From positions 1 to 26,599 of the forward strand of contig DASSQD010000049.1 in NCBI GenBank assembly GCA_035702665.1: a stretch of 26,599 bases of DNA, read 5' to 3'. Under the pieces are notes generated by a model. That model ran no database searches and was not told the DNA's origin. It saw only the letters and a list, made by a program, of their open reading frames with translations. A program made the position numbers and the translations under genes. This document shows, in pieces, positions 7,109 through 13,852 of this stretch. The stretch comes from VBDM01 sp035702665. Its GTDB lineage: Bacteria > Pseudomonadota > Gammaproteobacteria > Burkholderiales > SG8-39. Every line of letters starts with the position of its first letter. Within the stretch, counting starts at the first letter, position 1.

Positions 7109-7567
7109 TCAGGAGTCCCGCGCCGCCTTCACGGCGCGGGAGAGGCTCTCGGCGAGCGCGCGCGCCTCTTCCAGCGTGACGTGCTGGGAGAAGAAGCGCT
7201 CGATTGCCGCCTTGTAGAGGGGCCACATCTTCCTTCTCGTCGCCAGCCCCGCGGCGGTGACGACGCAGTGATAGCCGCGCCGGTCCTGAGGGGCGTCCTC
7301 GCGAACGATGAGCTTGGCGCTCTCGAGCCGGTCGGCGAGCCGCGTGAGGTTGCTCCTCGAGAGCACGATCCGGCGCGCAAGCTCGTGCATGCGCAGCCTG
7401 CCGCCTTCCGCTTTCTCCAGCTCCCACAGCACGTCGTACCAGGCGAGCGGCGGCAGCCCGGCCCCCGAGAGCGCGGCCTCGATCTTCTCGACCAGGGTCG
7501 CGTGCGCGGTGAGCAGCACCGCCCAGGCGTGCGCCTTGATGTCCGGATTCTTCGACACGGAGGGCAT
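7109..7567 (-). CDS. MarR-family transcriptional regulator
   Basis: The 152-residue protein has the winged-helix core of MarR: WYDVLWELEKAEGGRLRMHELARRIVLSRSNLTRLADRLESAKLI (about 43-87), with recognition helix LSRSNLTRLADRLE, and the wing DAPQDRRGYHCVVTAAG (91-107). It should bind DNA as a dimer. The only cysteine is Cys101, in the wing. ATG 7567 was chosen because it starts a normal-length family member; the frame continues upstream through the palindromes. It is divergent from a rhodanese gene, with two matching palindromes between them, one only 14 bp from this start, so it probably represses itself and the rhodanese. No strong Shine-Dalgarno is visible. Confidence 0.88.
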   Translation of the reverse strand: MPSVSKNPDIKAHAWAVLLTAHATLVEKIEAALSGAGLPPLAWYDVLWELEKAEGGRLRMHELARRIVLSRSNLTRLADRLESAKLIVREDAPQDRRGYHCVVTAAGLATRRKMWPLYKAAIERFFSQHVTLEEARALAESLSRAVKAARDS

Positions 7568-7580
7568 TATCGCAAAGATG

Positions 7581-7598
7581 TAGTTGCAAATGCAACTA
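7581..7598. promoter_or_regulatory. MarR operator 1 (palindrome)
   Basis: TAGTTGCAAATGCAACTA is a palindrome with perfect 8-bp arms around a central AA. Size and dyad symmetry are typical of MarR operators. It covers the proposed rhodanese -35 element and lies just upstream of the marR start. The core GTTGCA..TGCAAC recurs at 7616-7629. Confidence 0.75.
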
Positions 7599-7612
7599 AG
7601 GCCTGCTAGCAT
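7584..7612 (+). promoter_or_regulatory. Candidate promoter of the rhodanese gene
   Basis: A TTGCAA -35 (7584-7589) is separated by 17 bp from a TAGCAT -10 (7607-7612). Each matches the sigma70 consensus at four of six positions. The predicted start, near 7619, falls inside operator 2, and the -35 lies inside operator 1, so both palindromes could block RNA polymerase. Confidence 0.5.
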
Positions 7613-7615
7613 ATC

Positions 7616-7629
7616 GTTGCATATGCAAC
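7616..7629. promoter_or_regulatory. MarR operator 2 (palindrome)
   Basis: GTTGCATATGCAAC is a perfect 14-bp palindrome sharing its arms with operator 1. The two centres are 33 bp apart, about three helical turns, so two dimers could sit on the same DNA face. Confidence 0.75.
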
Positions 7630-7663
7630 TATCTGCGATGCGAACCCAATCCAAGGAGATACC

Positions 7664-8008
7664 ATGATTCAGCAGATCGACCGCGACACCCTCGTCCGCA
7701 AGCTCGCCGGAGCAGCCCGCCCGGTGCTCGTCGAGGCGCTTCCCGAGAAATACTTCAGCGACTGGCACTTGCCCGGCGCGCGGCACCTGCCGCACGACGA
7801 CGTGGCGCGGCTCGCCCCGACGGTGCTGCCGGACAAGTCGGCGGAGATCGTCGTCTATTGCGCCAACCGCAGCTGCCGGAATTCGCACGCGGCCGCCGCC
7901 AAGCTGGCTCAGATGGGCTACGGGAACGTCTCGGTCTATCCCGGCGGCAAGCAGGAATGGTCGGAAGCCGGCCTCGCGGTCGAGCGCGGGGATGTGGTGA
8001 CGACCTGA
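7664..8008 (+). CDS. Single-domain rhodanese-like sulfurtransferase
   Basis: The 114-residue protein is one rhodanese domain: an N-terminal VLVEALPEKYFSDWHLPGARHLPHDDV (CH2A-like box), VVYC at 63-66 with presumed persulfide-forming Cys66, and VYPGGKQEWSEAGL (CH2B-like). The active loop CANRSCRNS (66-74) differs from the usual CxxxxR: a second Cys (Cys71) occupies the sixth position and Arg follows it. Such C-x4-C loops occur in small rhodaneses tied to regulators. AAGGAG just before ATG 7664 sets the start. The gene is alone on its transcript, divergent from marR. It probably moves sulfane sulfur in the cytoplasm; the acceptor is unknown. Confidence 0.88.
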   Translation: MIQQIDRDTLVRKLAGAARPVLVEALPEKYFSDWHLPGARHLPHDDVARLAPTVLPDKSAEIVVYCANRSCRNSHAAAAKLAQMGYGNVSVYPGGKQEWSEAGLAVERGDVVTT

Positions 8009-8048
8009 GCGCCTCGCGAGCGCGCCGGCTTCGGTATCATTCGGAGCC

Positions 8049-9461
8049 ATGGCCAAGGAACTCACGCGCCTTTCCGCCGTCGAGCTGGCGCGCCTGGTGC
8101 GCACGCGGAAGCTGAGTCCCGTCGAAATCGCGGAGGCGCATCTGGCGGCGATCGAGCGGATCAACCCCGCGGTCAACGCTTTCTGCACCGTGGTTCCGGA
8201 AAAAGCGCTCGCCTGGGCGCGCCAGGCGGAAGCCGCCGTCAAGAAGCGCGGCAAGCTCGGTCCTCTGCACGGGGTGCCGGTCGGGATCAAGGATCTGACG
8301 ATCACGGCCGACATCCGCACTACCTTCGGCTCGACCCTGTTTCGCGACCATGTGCCCACCGAGGACGCCGAGGTCGTGCGCAAGATCAAGGCCGCGGGGG
8401 CGATCGTGCTCGGCAAGACGAACACGCCGGAGTTCGGCGCCGGCGCGAACACCGTCAACAAGGTGTTCGGCGCGACGCGCAACCCCTGGAACACGGCGCT
8501 GTCGGCATCGGGCTCGACCGGCGGCGGAGCCGCGGCGCTCGCGGCGCGCATGATCCCGCTTGCCGAAGGGACCGATTTCGGCGGATCGCTGCGCACGCCG
8601 GCGGCGTTCTGCGGCGTGGTCGGCCTGCGCACCACGGCGGGCCTGGTAACCAAGCATCCGGCGGCGCTGCCCTGGCACGACCAGAGCGTGACCGGTCCGA
8701 TGGCGCGCTCGGCGGAGGACTGCGCGCTGCTGCTCGATGTCATGACCGGGTTCTCGCTCAAATCGCCGCTCTCGGCGGCGCCCCCGTGGAAGAGCGCGCG
8801 CGATGCGGTCGCCAAGGCGAGGAGCCTGCGTGGCCTGCGGCTCGCCTATGCGCCGGACATCGGCGGTATCGGCGTCGATCGCGAGATCGAAATGCTCTGC
8901 CGGTCGGCCGCGCTCGAGCTGCGCGACGCGCGCGCGACGGTCGACGAGATCGAGATCAACATGTCGGACGGCCGCGACGCCTTCCTCGCGCTGCGCGGCG
9001 AGGCGATGGTGGGCAACCACCTCGACAGGCTCGAGCGCATCGGCGAGCTGGGCGACAACCTCGCCGGAAACATCCGCGCCGGCCTCGCGCTCACCGTGAC
9101 CGAGATCGCGCGCGCCGAACGCAAGCGCGCGGAGATCTGGCACCGCTGGCGGAGCCTGTTCGAGAGCTACGACCTGATCCTCACCCCGGTCGCGCCCGTG
9201 CCGCCGTTCCCGGTGGAGAAGAACTATCCGGACGTGGTCGAGGGCAGGAAGCTGCAGAACTACATCGACTGGATCGCGCCGACCTTCCTGGTGTCGCTCG
9301 CGATCCTGCCCGCGGCGAGCGTTCCCGCCGGGCTCACCGCGGCGAAGCTCCCGGTGGGCCTGCAGATCGTCGGTCCGAGATTCTCGGAGCCGACGATCCT
9401 CTCGGCGGCGAAATTCGTCGAAGAGGCGCGCCCGATCGGGCCGCCGCCGAACTGCGCGTGA
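8049..9461 (+). CDS. Amidase-signature hydrolase
   Basis: The 470-residue protein belongs to the amidase signature family (GatA-like fold), which hydrolyses amide bonds through a Ser-cis-Ser-Lys triad. The triad is visible as Lys81 in GVPVGIKDL, Ser156 in SGSTGGGAAALAA and Ser180 in EGTDFGGSLRTPA. The C-terminal core ILTPVAPVPPFPV and ILPAASVPAGLT is also typical. No gatB or gatC is nearby, so it is more likely a catabolic amidase than the tRNA amidotransferase. ATG 8049 is preceded by GGAG only a few bases away and by a -10-like TATCAT at 8035-8040, so the leader may be nearly absent. It converges with the beta-propeller gene across 9 bp. Substrate unknown. Confidence 0.9.
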   Translation: MAKELTRLSAVELARLVRTRKLSPVEIAEAHLAAIERINPAVNAFCTVVPEKALAWARQAEAAVKKRGKLGPLHGVPVGIKDLTITADIRTTFGSTLFRDHVPTEDAEVVRKIKAAGAIVLGKTNTPEFGAGANTVNKVFGATRNPWNTALSASGSTGGGAAALAARMIPLAEGTDFGGSLRTPAAFCGVVGLRTTAGLVTKHPAALPWHDQSVTGPMARSAEDCALLLDVMTGFSLKSPLSAAPPWKSARDAVAKARSLRGLRLAYAPDIGGIGVDREIEMLCRSAALELRDARATVDEIEINMSDGRDAFLALRGEAMVGNHLDRLERIGELGDNLAGNIRAGLALTVTEIARAERKRAEIWHRWRSLFESYDLILTPVAPVPPFPVEKNYPDVVEGRKLQNYIDWIAPTFLVSLAILPAASVPAGLTAAKLPVGLQIVGPRFSEPTILSAAKFVEEARPIGPPPNCA

Positions 9462-9470
9462 CAGCGGGCG

Positions 9471-10505
9471 CTACGGTTTCACGGCGACCGCCGTGATATT
9501 GCCGCCGGAGAGCGTCAGCGCCGCAGGCATCACCGTACCGGAGGCCGCGCTCACGCCGTTAAGGATGTAGAGCGTGCCTCCGCCGATCGCATAGAGGCGG
9601 TCGTTCGGCACGTCCAGGACGATCTTCGATATGTTGGTCGGGAACGTCATGGTTCTTGACGGCGTCGCTGCGCCGGCCGTGTCGTTCGCGGCGCTGGCCC
9701 CGGTGAACGCCATGACCAGGGAGCTGGTGGCTCCGCCCGCCACGTAGAGAATGTCATTCGTGGCGTCGAGAGCGATGCCGCCCACCGGTTCGGCGGTACT
9801 CGATAGGGTCGGCGTGATCGTGCGGTTCGGTGCATCGGCATTGTTCACAGTGCCCGCGTTGTCGAACACGCTGACTTGATAGCTGGGACCTGTCGTGGTG
9901 TTGGATACATAGAGAATATTCTTCGCCGTGTCGACCGCGACGCCGAGTATCTGAAAGCCCGCGCCGAATCCGGTGAGCGTTCGATTGGCGGCGGGTGCGC
10001 CGTTGGCCATGCTCGCGGCGTTGAAGACCTGCACTCCCGCGGTGTCGTTACCCACGTATAGACGGTCGTTGGTGGTGTCGAGGAACAAAGATCCCGTATT
10101 GCCCGTAATCGTTATGCGGCGAGTGAAGAAGGGGTAGCCGTTCAAGCCGCTCGCGCCGTCGAATTCGACTATCGAAGTGCCAGTTCCCGCATACAGGCGG
10201 TCGCCCGCGGCGTCGAGGGCGAGGCTTCCCATGTTGCTCGAGAGCCCCGCATAACCGAACATGTCGGTGATCATGCGATCGGGCGCGAGCATTCCCGCGG
10301 CCGGATTCGGGTTGGCGAGCGAGCCGATCGCCATGTTCATGGAGTCCGCCGCGAACAGCTTGCTCGGACCGACACCGGCGACGGGCATGTTGCCGCCCCC
10401 GCTGCCATAGCCGCTGCCGCCGCAGGCGGCGAGCCCGGTCGTTACGAGGATCAGCAGCGCCGCAAGCGGCCAGCCGGAGGGAAACCGTTCAGGAAGGGTA
10501 CGCAT
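9471..10505 (-). CDS. Beta-propeller lipoprotein
   Basis: The 344-residue protein has a lipoprotein signal (…ILVTTGLAAC, lipobox LAAC, Cys28) and a Gly/Ser linker. It then has about six repeats carrying a core such as LDTTNDRLYVGN, LDATNDILYVAG or LDVPNDRLYAIG, followed by a strand and a phrase like FNAASMANGAPAANRTLTG. Repeat length (about 45-50 residues) and pattern suit a seven-bladed propeller of the NHL/Lactonase-like kind, exposed in the periplasm or at the surface. No catalytic residues are recognisable. AAGGAGA before ATG 10505 sets the start. It is divergent from a CHRD-domain lipoprotein gene across a 222-bp shared upstream region, so the two may be co-regulated. Confidence 0.75.
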   Translation of the reverse strand: MRTLPERFPSGWPLAALLILVTTGLAACGGSGYGSGGGNMPVAGVGPSKLFAADSMNMAIGSLANPNPAAGMLAPDRMITDMFGYAGLSSNMGSLALDAAGDRLYAGTGTSIVEFDGASGLNGYPFFTRRITITGNTGSLFLDTTNDRLYVGNDTAGVQVFNAASMANGAPAANRTLTGFGAGFQILGVAVDTAKNILYVSNTTTGPSYQVSVFDNAGTVNNADAPNRTITPTLSSTAEPVGGIALDATNDILYVAGGATSSLVMAFTGASAANDTAGAATPSRTMTFPTNISKIVLDVPNDRLYAIGGGTLYILNGVSAASGTVMPAALTLSGGNITAVAVKP

Positions 10506-10646
10506 CGCTGTCTCCTTTCGCGCGCGCAGGAATTGGACGTCTAAGCGCGAACACCCCTCCTGCGGGCGATATTCCATCTTGACGCTGTCATATTGTCTGT
10601 CGTTGTCTCTCTACAGCGACACGCTTCCTTCCCGGCGGGCGTGCGC

Positions 10647-10661
10647 TTACACGCGGTTACA
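10647..10661 (+). promoter_or_regulatory. TTACA direct repeat, one helical turn apart
   Basis: TTACA occurs at 10647-10651 and again at 10657-10661, exactly 10 bp apart, upstream of the CHRD lipoprotein gene. Direct repeats with this period are typical of OmpR/PhoB-type response-regulator sites, but the match is short. The first copy also lies in a small inverted repeat, GCGTG/CACGC (10639-10654). Confidence 0.3.
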
Positions 10662-10681
10662 TCCCCGTCACGCACTGAAAT

Positions 10682-10703
10682 CCGGGAACGGCGATAATCC
10701 CGG
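10682..10703. promoter_or_regulatory. Inverted repeat around a -10-like element
   Basis: CCGGGA (10682-10687) and TCCCGG (10698-10703) are perfect 6-bp arms around a 10-base centre. The centre holds most of GATAAT (10693-10698), five of six matches to a -10 element for the CHRD lipoprotein gene. It could be an operator covering the promoter or simply a hairpin-forming site. No convincing -35 is visible. Confidence 0.4.
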
Positions 10704-10727
10704 CGAAGCATCTCGAAGGAGAGGTTC

Positions 10728-11825
10728 GTGACGAAAACCGGGAGCGCGTTGACGGCTATGCTCGCGATGGCGGCCGCGCCCGTGCTCGTCTCCTGTCACG
10801 GGACCGAGGCGCAGTACTCGATCGGAGGGGATATCTCCGGAACCACCGTGCCCGTCGTGCTGAAGCTCAACGGCGGCAACGACATTTCGATGAGTGGCGA
10901 CGGGAGCTTCAAGTTCGACAAGAAGCTTCTGAAGAACGACACCTTCAACGTGCAGGTCGTCGACACCAAAGACCAGTGCACCGTGGTGAACGGCGCCGGC
11001 ACCGTGAACATGTCGAACATCAACGACGTCGGCATCACCTGCATTGCGCAGGCGTCGCAGAACCCGCAATTGGCGATCCTCCGCATGGCGAATCTCGACG
11101 GGTCGCAGGAATTCCCGCCGGTGACGACCGCCGCGAGCGGAGTCGGAGGGATCATCGTCCTGCCGAGCACCACTCAGCCGATGCAAATCACGGGCGGCAT
11201 AACGTTCTCGGGGCTCGCCCCGCTCGGAAATCAGATCGGCGTCTTTCTTGGAGCGCCCGGAACGAACGGCCCGCAGCTTTTCGCCCTAGTATTGGCTTCG
11301 GACGGCCTGACCGCCGTCGTGCCGCCGGGCACGACTCTCAGCCCTACGGCGCTGACGTCCTTGCTCAGCGGCAATCTGTACTTCAACGTTCCCACCGCAG
11401 CGAATCAGAACGGAGAGATCCGCGGTGCGATCCAGCTGCAGGGCGGCGTGGCCGCCAGCCTCACGGGGCTGGATAAGTCCCAGGTCGTGCCCCCCACGAC
11501 CTCCGGCGCCTTGGGGCTGGGAACGCTGCTGGCGGACCGCGCCACCGGCAGGGTGCTCATCTCGTACATCACGCACACCGTCACCGGGACGACCGCGGCC
11601 AGCCTCAACACCAGCTCGGGCGCCGGGGCCGTCATCATCGCGTTCCCGAATCAGCGCAGCAACATCGACGGGGCGCTGACGAACTTGGCGAACCCGGCGT
11701 CGACGGCCGTCCTGAGCGCGCAGAGCCTTTCGGACTTCGACAACAGTCTGCTGTACTACAACGTGACCAGCGCCGGCTTTCCCAACGGGGAGATCCGCGG
11801 CAACATCTCGCCGCTGGCGCAATAG
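10728..11825 (+). CDS. Lipoprotein with two CHRD domains
   Basis: The 365-residue protein starts at GTG 10728, set by AAGGAGAGG seven bases upstream. It has a lipoprotein signal with lipobox LVSC (Cys23). Residues about 30-110 form a small beta domain (SIGGDISGT..VVLKLNGGNDISMSGDGSFKF … CTVVNGAGTVNMSNINDVGITC) with two Cys that may form a disulphide; similar modules are common in betaproteobacterial lipoproteins. Two CHRD domains follow: about 118-237 (LDGSQEFPPVTTAASG … NGEIRGAIQ) and 238-365 (LDKSQVVPPTTSGALG … NGEIRGNIS). CHRD domains were named from chordin and have no known enzymatic role in bacteria; adhesion or envelope structure is possible. It converges with the VOC gene across 7 bp. 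Confidence 0.85.
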   Translation: MTKTGSALTAMLAMAAAPVLVSCHGTEAQYSIGGDISGTTVPVVLKLNGGNDISMSGDGSFKFDKKLLKNDTFNVQVVDTKDQCTVVNGAGTVNMSNINDVGITCIAQASQNPQLAILRMANLDGSQEFPPVTTAASGVGGIIVLPSTTQPMQITGGITFSGLAPLGNQIGVFLGAPGTNGPQLFALVLASDGLTAVVPPGTTLSPTALTSLLSGNLYFNVPTAANQNGEIRGAIQLQGGVAASLTGLDKSQVVPPTTSGALGLGTLLADRATGRVLISYITHTVTGTTAASLNTSSGAGAVIIAFPNQRSNIDGALTNLANPASTAVLSAQSLSDFDNSLLYYNVTSAGFPNGEIRGNISPLAQ

Positions 11826-11832
11826 GCGGCGG

Positions 11833-13062
11833 TCAGCCCCAGGGCCCGAGGTAGGGCTCGCCTGTATACGTATCGGACTTCGGCTCGACCGCTTTCGGCC
11901 AGTCGGCGACGCGCTCGGGGGCGCGCCTTCTCCCCAGACGCGGGCGCCCGTCCCAGCCGATCTGCTCCATGTAGTAATAGAGCTGGATCGCGTGGCCGGC
12001 GGGGTCGAGCACGTGTGCGCTGTAGTCGATGCCCGGCGAGAGCGCGCTCGGGATCTCGACGAACCTGCAGCCTCGGCCCTCGAGGAAGTCGACCGCGGCG
12101 CGCAGCTGCCGGTAGGTGGCGACCTGCACGCCGAAGCTCATGACGGTGGTGTGGGGCGAGAGCCCGAGCTTTTCCCGCAGCGCGATGGGGTAGAGCGCGA
12201 GCGAGTGGTGCTCGGTGCCGCAGCGGAAGAACACGCAGCGATGCCCCTTCCAGCCGATCGCCTCGGTGCGCGTGAAGCCCATGACGCCGGCGTAGAAGGC
12301 CTCCATCTTCTTCATGTCGCGGGCGAAGAGGCGGATCGGGCCGTGGCGCACGATCTTGAAGGGGCGCGGCAGCATGATGCCGTCGACGTCGTATTTCGCG
12401 GGCATCTTCTCCGGGTCGCGGAAACCCGAGCCGAAATCGATGCCCTTCGCGCGCGCCTCCTCGACCTCCTGATACTCGGGCATCTGCGGCAGGGGCGGGC
12501 GCTCGCGGAAGCCGCGCTCGTGCATCGCCTTCGGCTTGGACAGCCCCGTCCAGCCGATCTGCTCCATGCCGTAGTAGAGCTCGTTGCGGTGCCCCTCGAT
12601 GTCGTAGGGGTAGCAGTGCCAGTTCGACCCGGGCATGTCGCGCCCGGCGCGGCTGATCCGCACGCCGTTCGCGTTGAACCAGTCGATCGCGCCCGAGATT
12701 TCCTGCAGGCTCGAGACCTGCCAGGTCATCTGGTTCACGGTGACGTCCGGGGGCACGTCGCCGCCGCGGCCCGCGGCGTTGTAGATGGCGCCGTTGGCGA
12801 GCACGATCGAATGATGATCGGTGCCGTGGCGCAGAAAATACATGTTGGTGTCGCCCATCTTCTTCAGCTCGTCGCGCTTGGGGTGGCGCTCGGCGATGTC
12901 GAGCGGATCGGAGACGCGGAAGCCGAGGCTCTCGCAGTAGAAGTCCAGGCAGGCCGCGGGGTCCGGAACGTTCAGGCCGAAATGGCCCAGGCGCCGTATC
13001 TTGAAGGGCTGCGGCAGCATCACGCCGCCGACGTCGAAGCGGGCGGCCTTTTTCTTCGCCAT
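11833..13062 (-). CDS. Double VOC-domain protein (extradiol dioxygenase/glyoxalase fold)
   Basis: The 409-residue protein contains two vicinal-oxygen-chelate modules. Each is introduced by the same phrase (DVGGVMLPQPFKI at 10-22 and DVDGIMLPRPFKI at 225-237) and ends with YMEQIGW or GMEQIGW, showing an internal duplication. Module 1 keeps a full metal triad: His27 in GHFGLNV, His83/84 in DHHSIVL and Glu161 in NELYYGM. In module 2 the aligned positions are Pro242, His285/286 and Gln360, so its metal site looks lost. The layout recalls type I extradiol dioxygenases, where one of two modules is catalytic. AAGGAG before ATG 13062 sets the start, 4 bp after the aldolase-like gene, so they form an operon. 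Substrate unknown; a ring-cleavage or isomerase step is plausible. Confidence 0.8.
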   Translation of the reverse strand: MAKKKAARFDVGGVMLPQPFKIRRLGHFGLNVPDPAACLDFYCESLGFRVSDPLDIAERHPKRDELKKMGDTNMYFLRHGTDHHSIVLANGAIYNAAGRGGDVPPDVTVNQMTWQVSSLQEISGAIDWFNANGVRISRAGRDMPGSNWHCYPYDIEGHRNELYYGMEQIGWTGLSKPKAMHERGFRERPPLPQMPEYQEVEEARAKGIDFGSGFRDPEKMPAKYDVDGIMLPRPFKIVRHGPIRLFARDMKKMEAFYAGVMGFTRTEAIGWKGHRCVFFRCGTEHHSLALYPIALREKLGLSPHTTVMSFGVQVATYRQLRAAVDFLEGRGCRFVEIPSALSPGIDYSAHVLDPAGHAIQLYYYMEQIGWDGRPRLGRRRAPERVADWPKAVEPKSDTYTGEPYLGPWG

Positions 13063-13066
13063 GGCG

Positions 13067-13843
13067 TTACTCCTTGTAGTCGGGAAACAGCTTCTCGGCG
13101 AGCGCGATGCTCGCCACCCAGTCCCGGCTCTGGTGGTCGTACTGTCCGATGCGGCCGAACTTCCTCGCCCGCTCCTCGCATACCTCGGGCGCGGGCACGA
13201 TGACCTCGGCGCCGCCCGCGAGCGCGCCGACCTGAGCGCGGCAGGCCAGCTCGAAGAAGTGATGGTAGATGTAGGCTTCGGCGAGCGAGGTCCCGCACAC
13301 GAGCGCTCCATGGTTCTCGAGGATCATCGCCCATCTGTCGCCGAGCGCGCGCGCCAGCGCCGCGGTGCCTTCCGGCGTCGTGTCGTCGACCTCGTTCGGG
13401 TAGTAGGCGATGCGGTCGTAGAAGCGCATCGCCTGCTGCGTTATCGGACGCAGGCCGCCTTTCTGCGCCGACACCGCGAGGTTCGCGGGCGAGTGCGTGT
13501 GCACCGCGGCGACGATGTCGGGCCGCGCCTTGAGCACCGCAGCGTGGAGGTTGTAGGCCGCCGCGCTCGCCTTGTAGCCGGAGGCCATGACCTGGTTGCC
13601 GTCGACGTCGTACTTGACCAGATTCGACGCCGTAACCTGCTCCATGAAGACGTTGTCGGCCTTGACCAGAAAATGGCGCGGCTCGCCCGGGACGCGCACC
13701 GAGATGTGGTTGTACGTCAGATCGACCGATACGAAGTGAGAGACCAGGCGGTGGGCGGCGGCGAGCTCCTGGCGCAGCCGCCATTCCTCGGCGCTGACGC
13801 GCTCGCGCACGGGGCGCTCGGGCTTTTCGATTGCAGCGGTCAT
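13067..13843 (-). CDS. Class II aldolase/adducin-family protein
   Basis: The 258-residue protein has the class II aldolase/adducin fold. Zinc ligands are visible as HTHSP (His115, His117) and ENHGAL (His178). The Glu used by fuculose-phosphate aldolase lies four residues before a conserved His; here that position is Ala96 (AAAYNLH). The protein therefore resembles the large aldolase-like group that includes decarboxylases and proteins of unknown reaction, rather than true sugar-phosphate aldolases. It is the first gene of an operon with the double-VOC gene. Its ATG lies only 9 bp from the ATG of the divergent Bug gene, and no good Shine-Dalgarno precedes it. Confidence 0.85.
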   Translation of the reverse strand: MTAAIEKPERPVRERVSAEEWRLRQELAAAHRLVSHFVSVDLTYNHISVRVPGEPRHFLVKADNVFMEQVTASNLVKYDVDGNQVMASGYKASAAAYNLHAAVLKARPDIVAAVHTHSPANLAVSAQKGGLRPITQQAMRFYDRIAYYPNEVDDTTPEGTAALARALGDRWAMILENHGALVCGTSLAEAYIYHHFFELACRAQVGALAGGAEVIVPAPEVCEERARKFGRIGQYDHQSRDWVASIALAEKLFPDYKE

Positions 13844-13852
13844 AATGCGCGG

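Noticed and set aside
7568..8815. Upstream extension of the MarR frame to a 568-codon open frame
   Set aside because: The extension runs antisense through the rhodanese and amidase genes and through the operators; it has no MarR-family sequence.
13063..13311. Upstream extension of the VOC frame
   Set aside because: It overlaps the aldolase-like gene in another frame, and a clear AAGGAG precedes ATG 13062.
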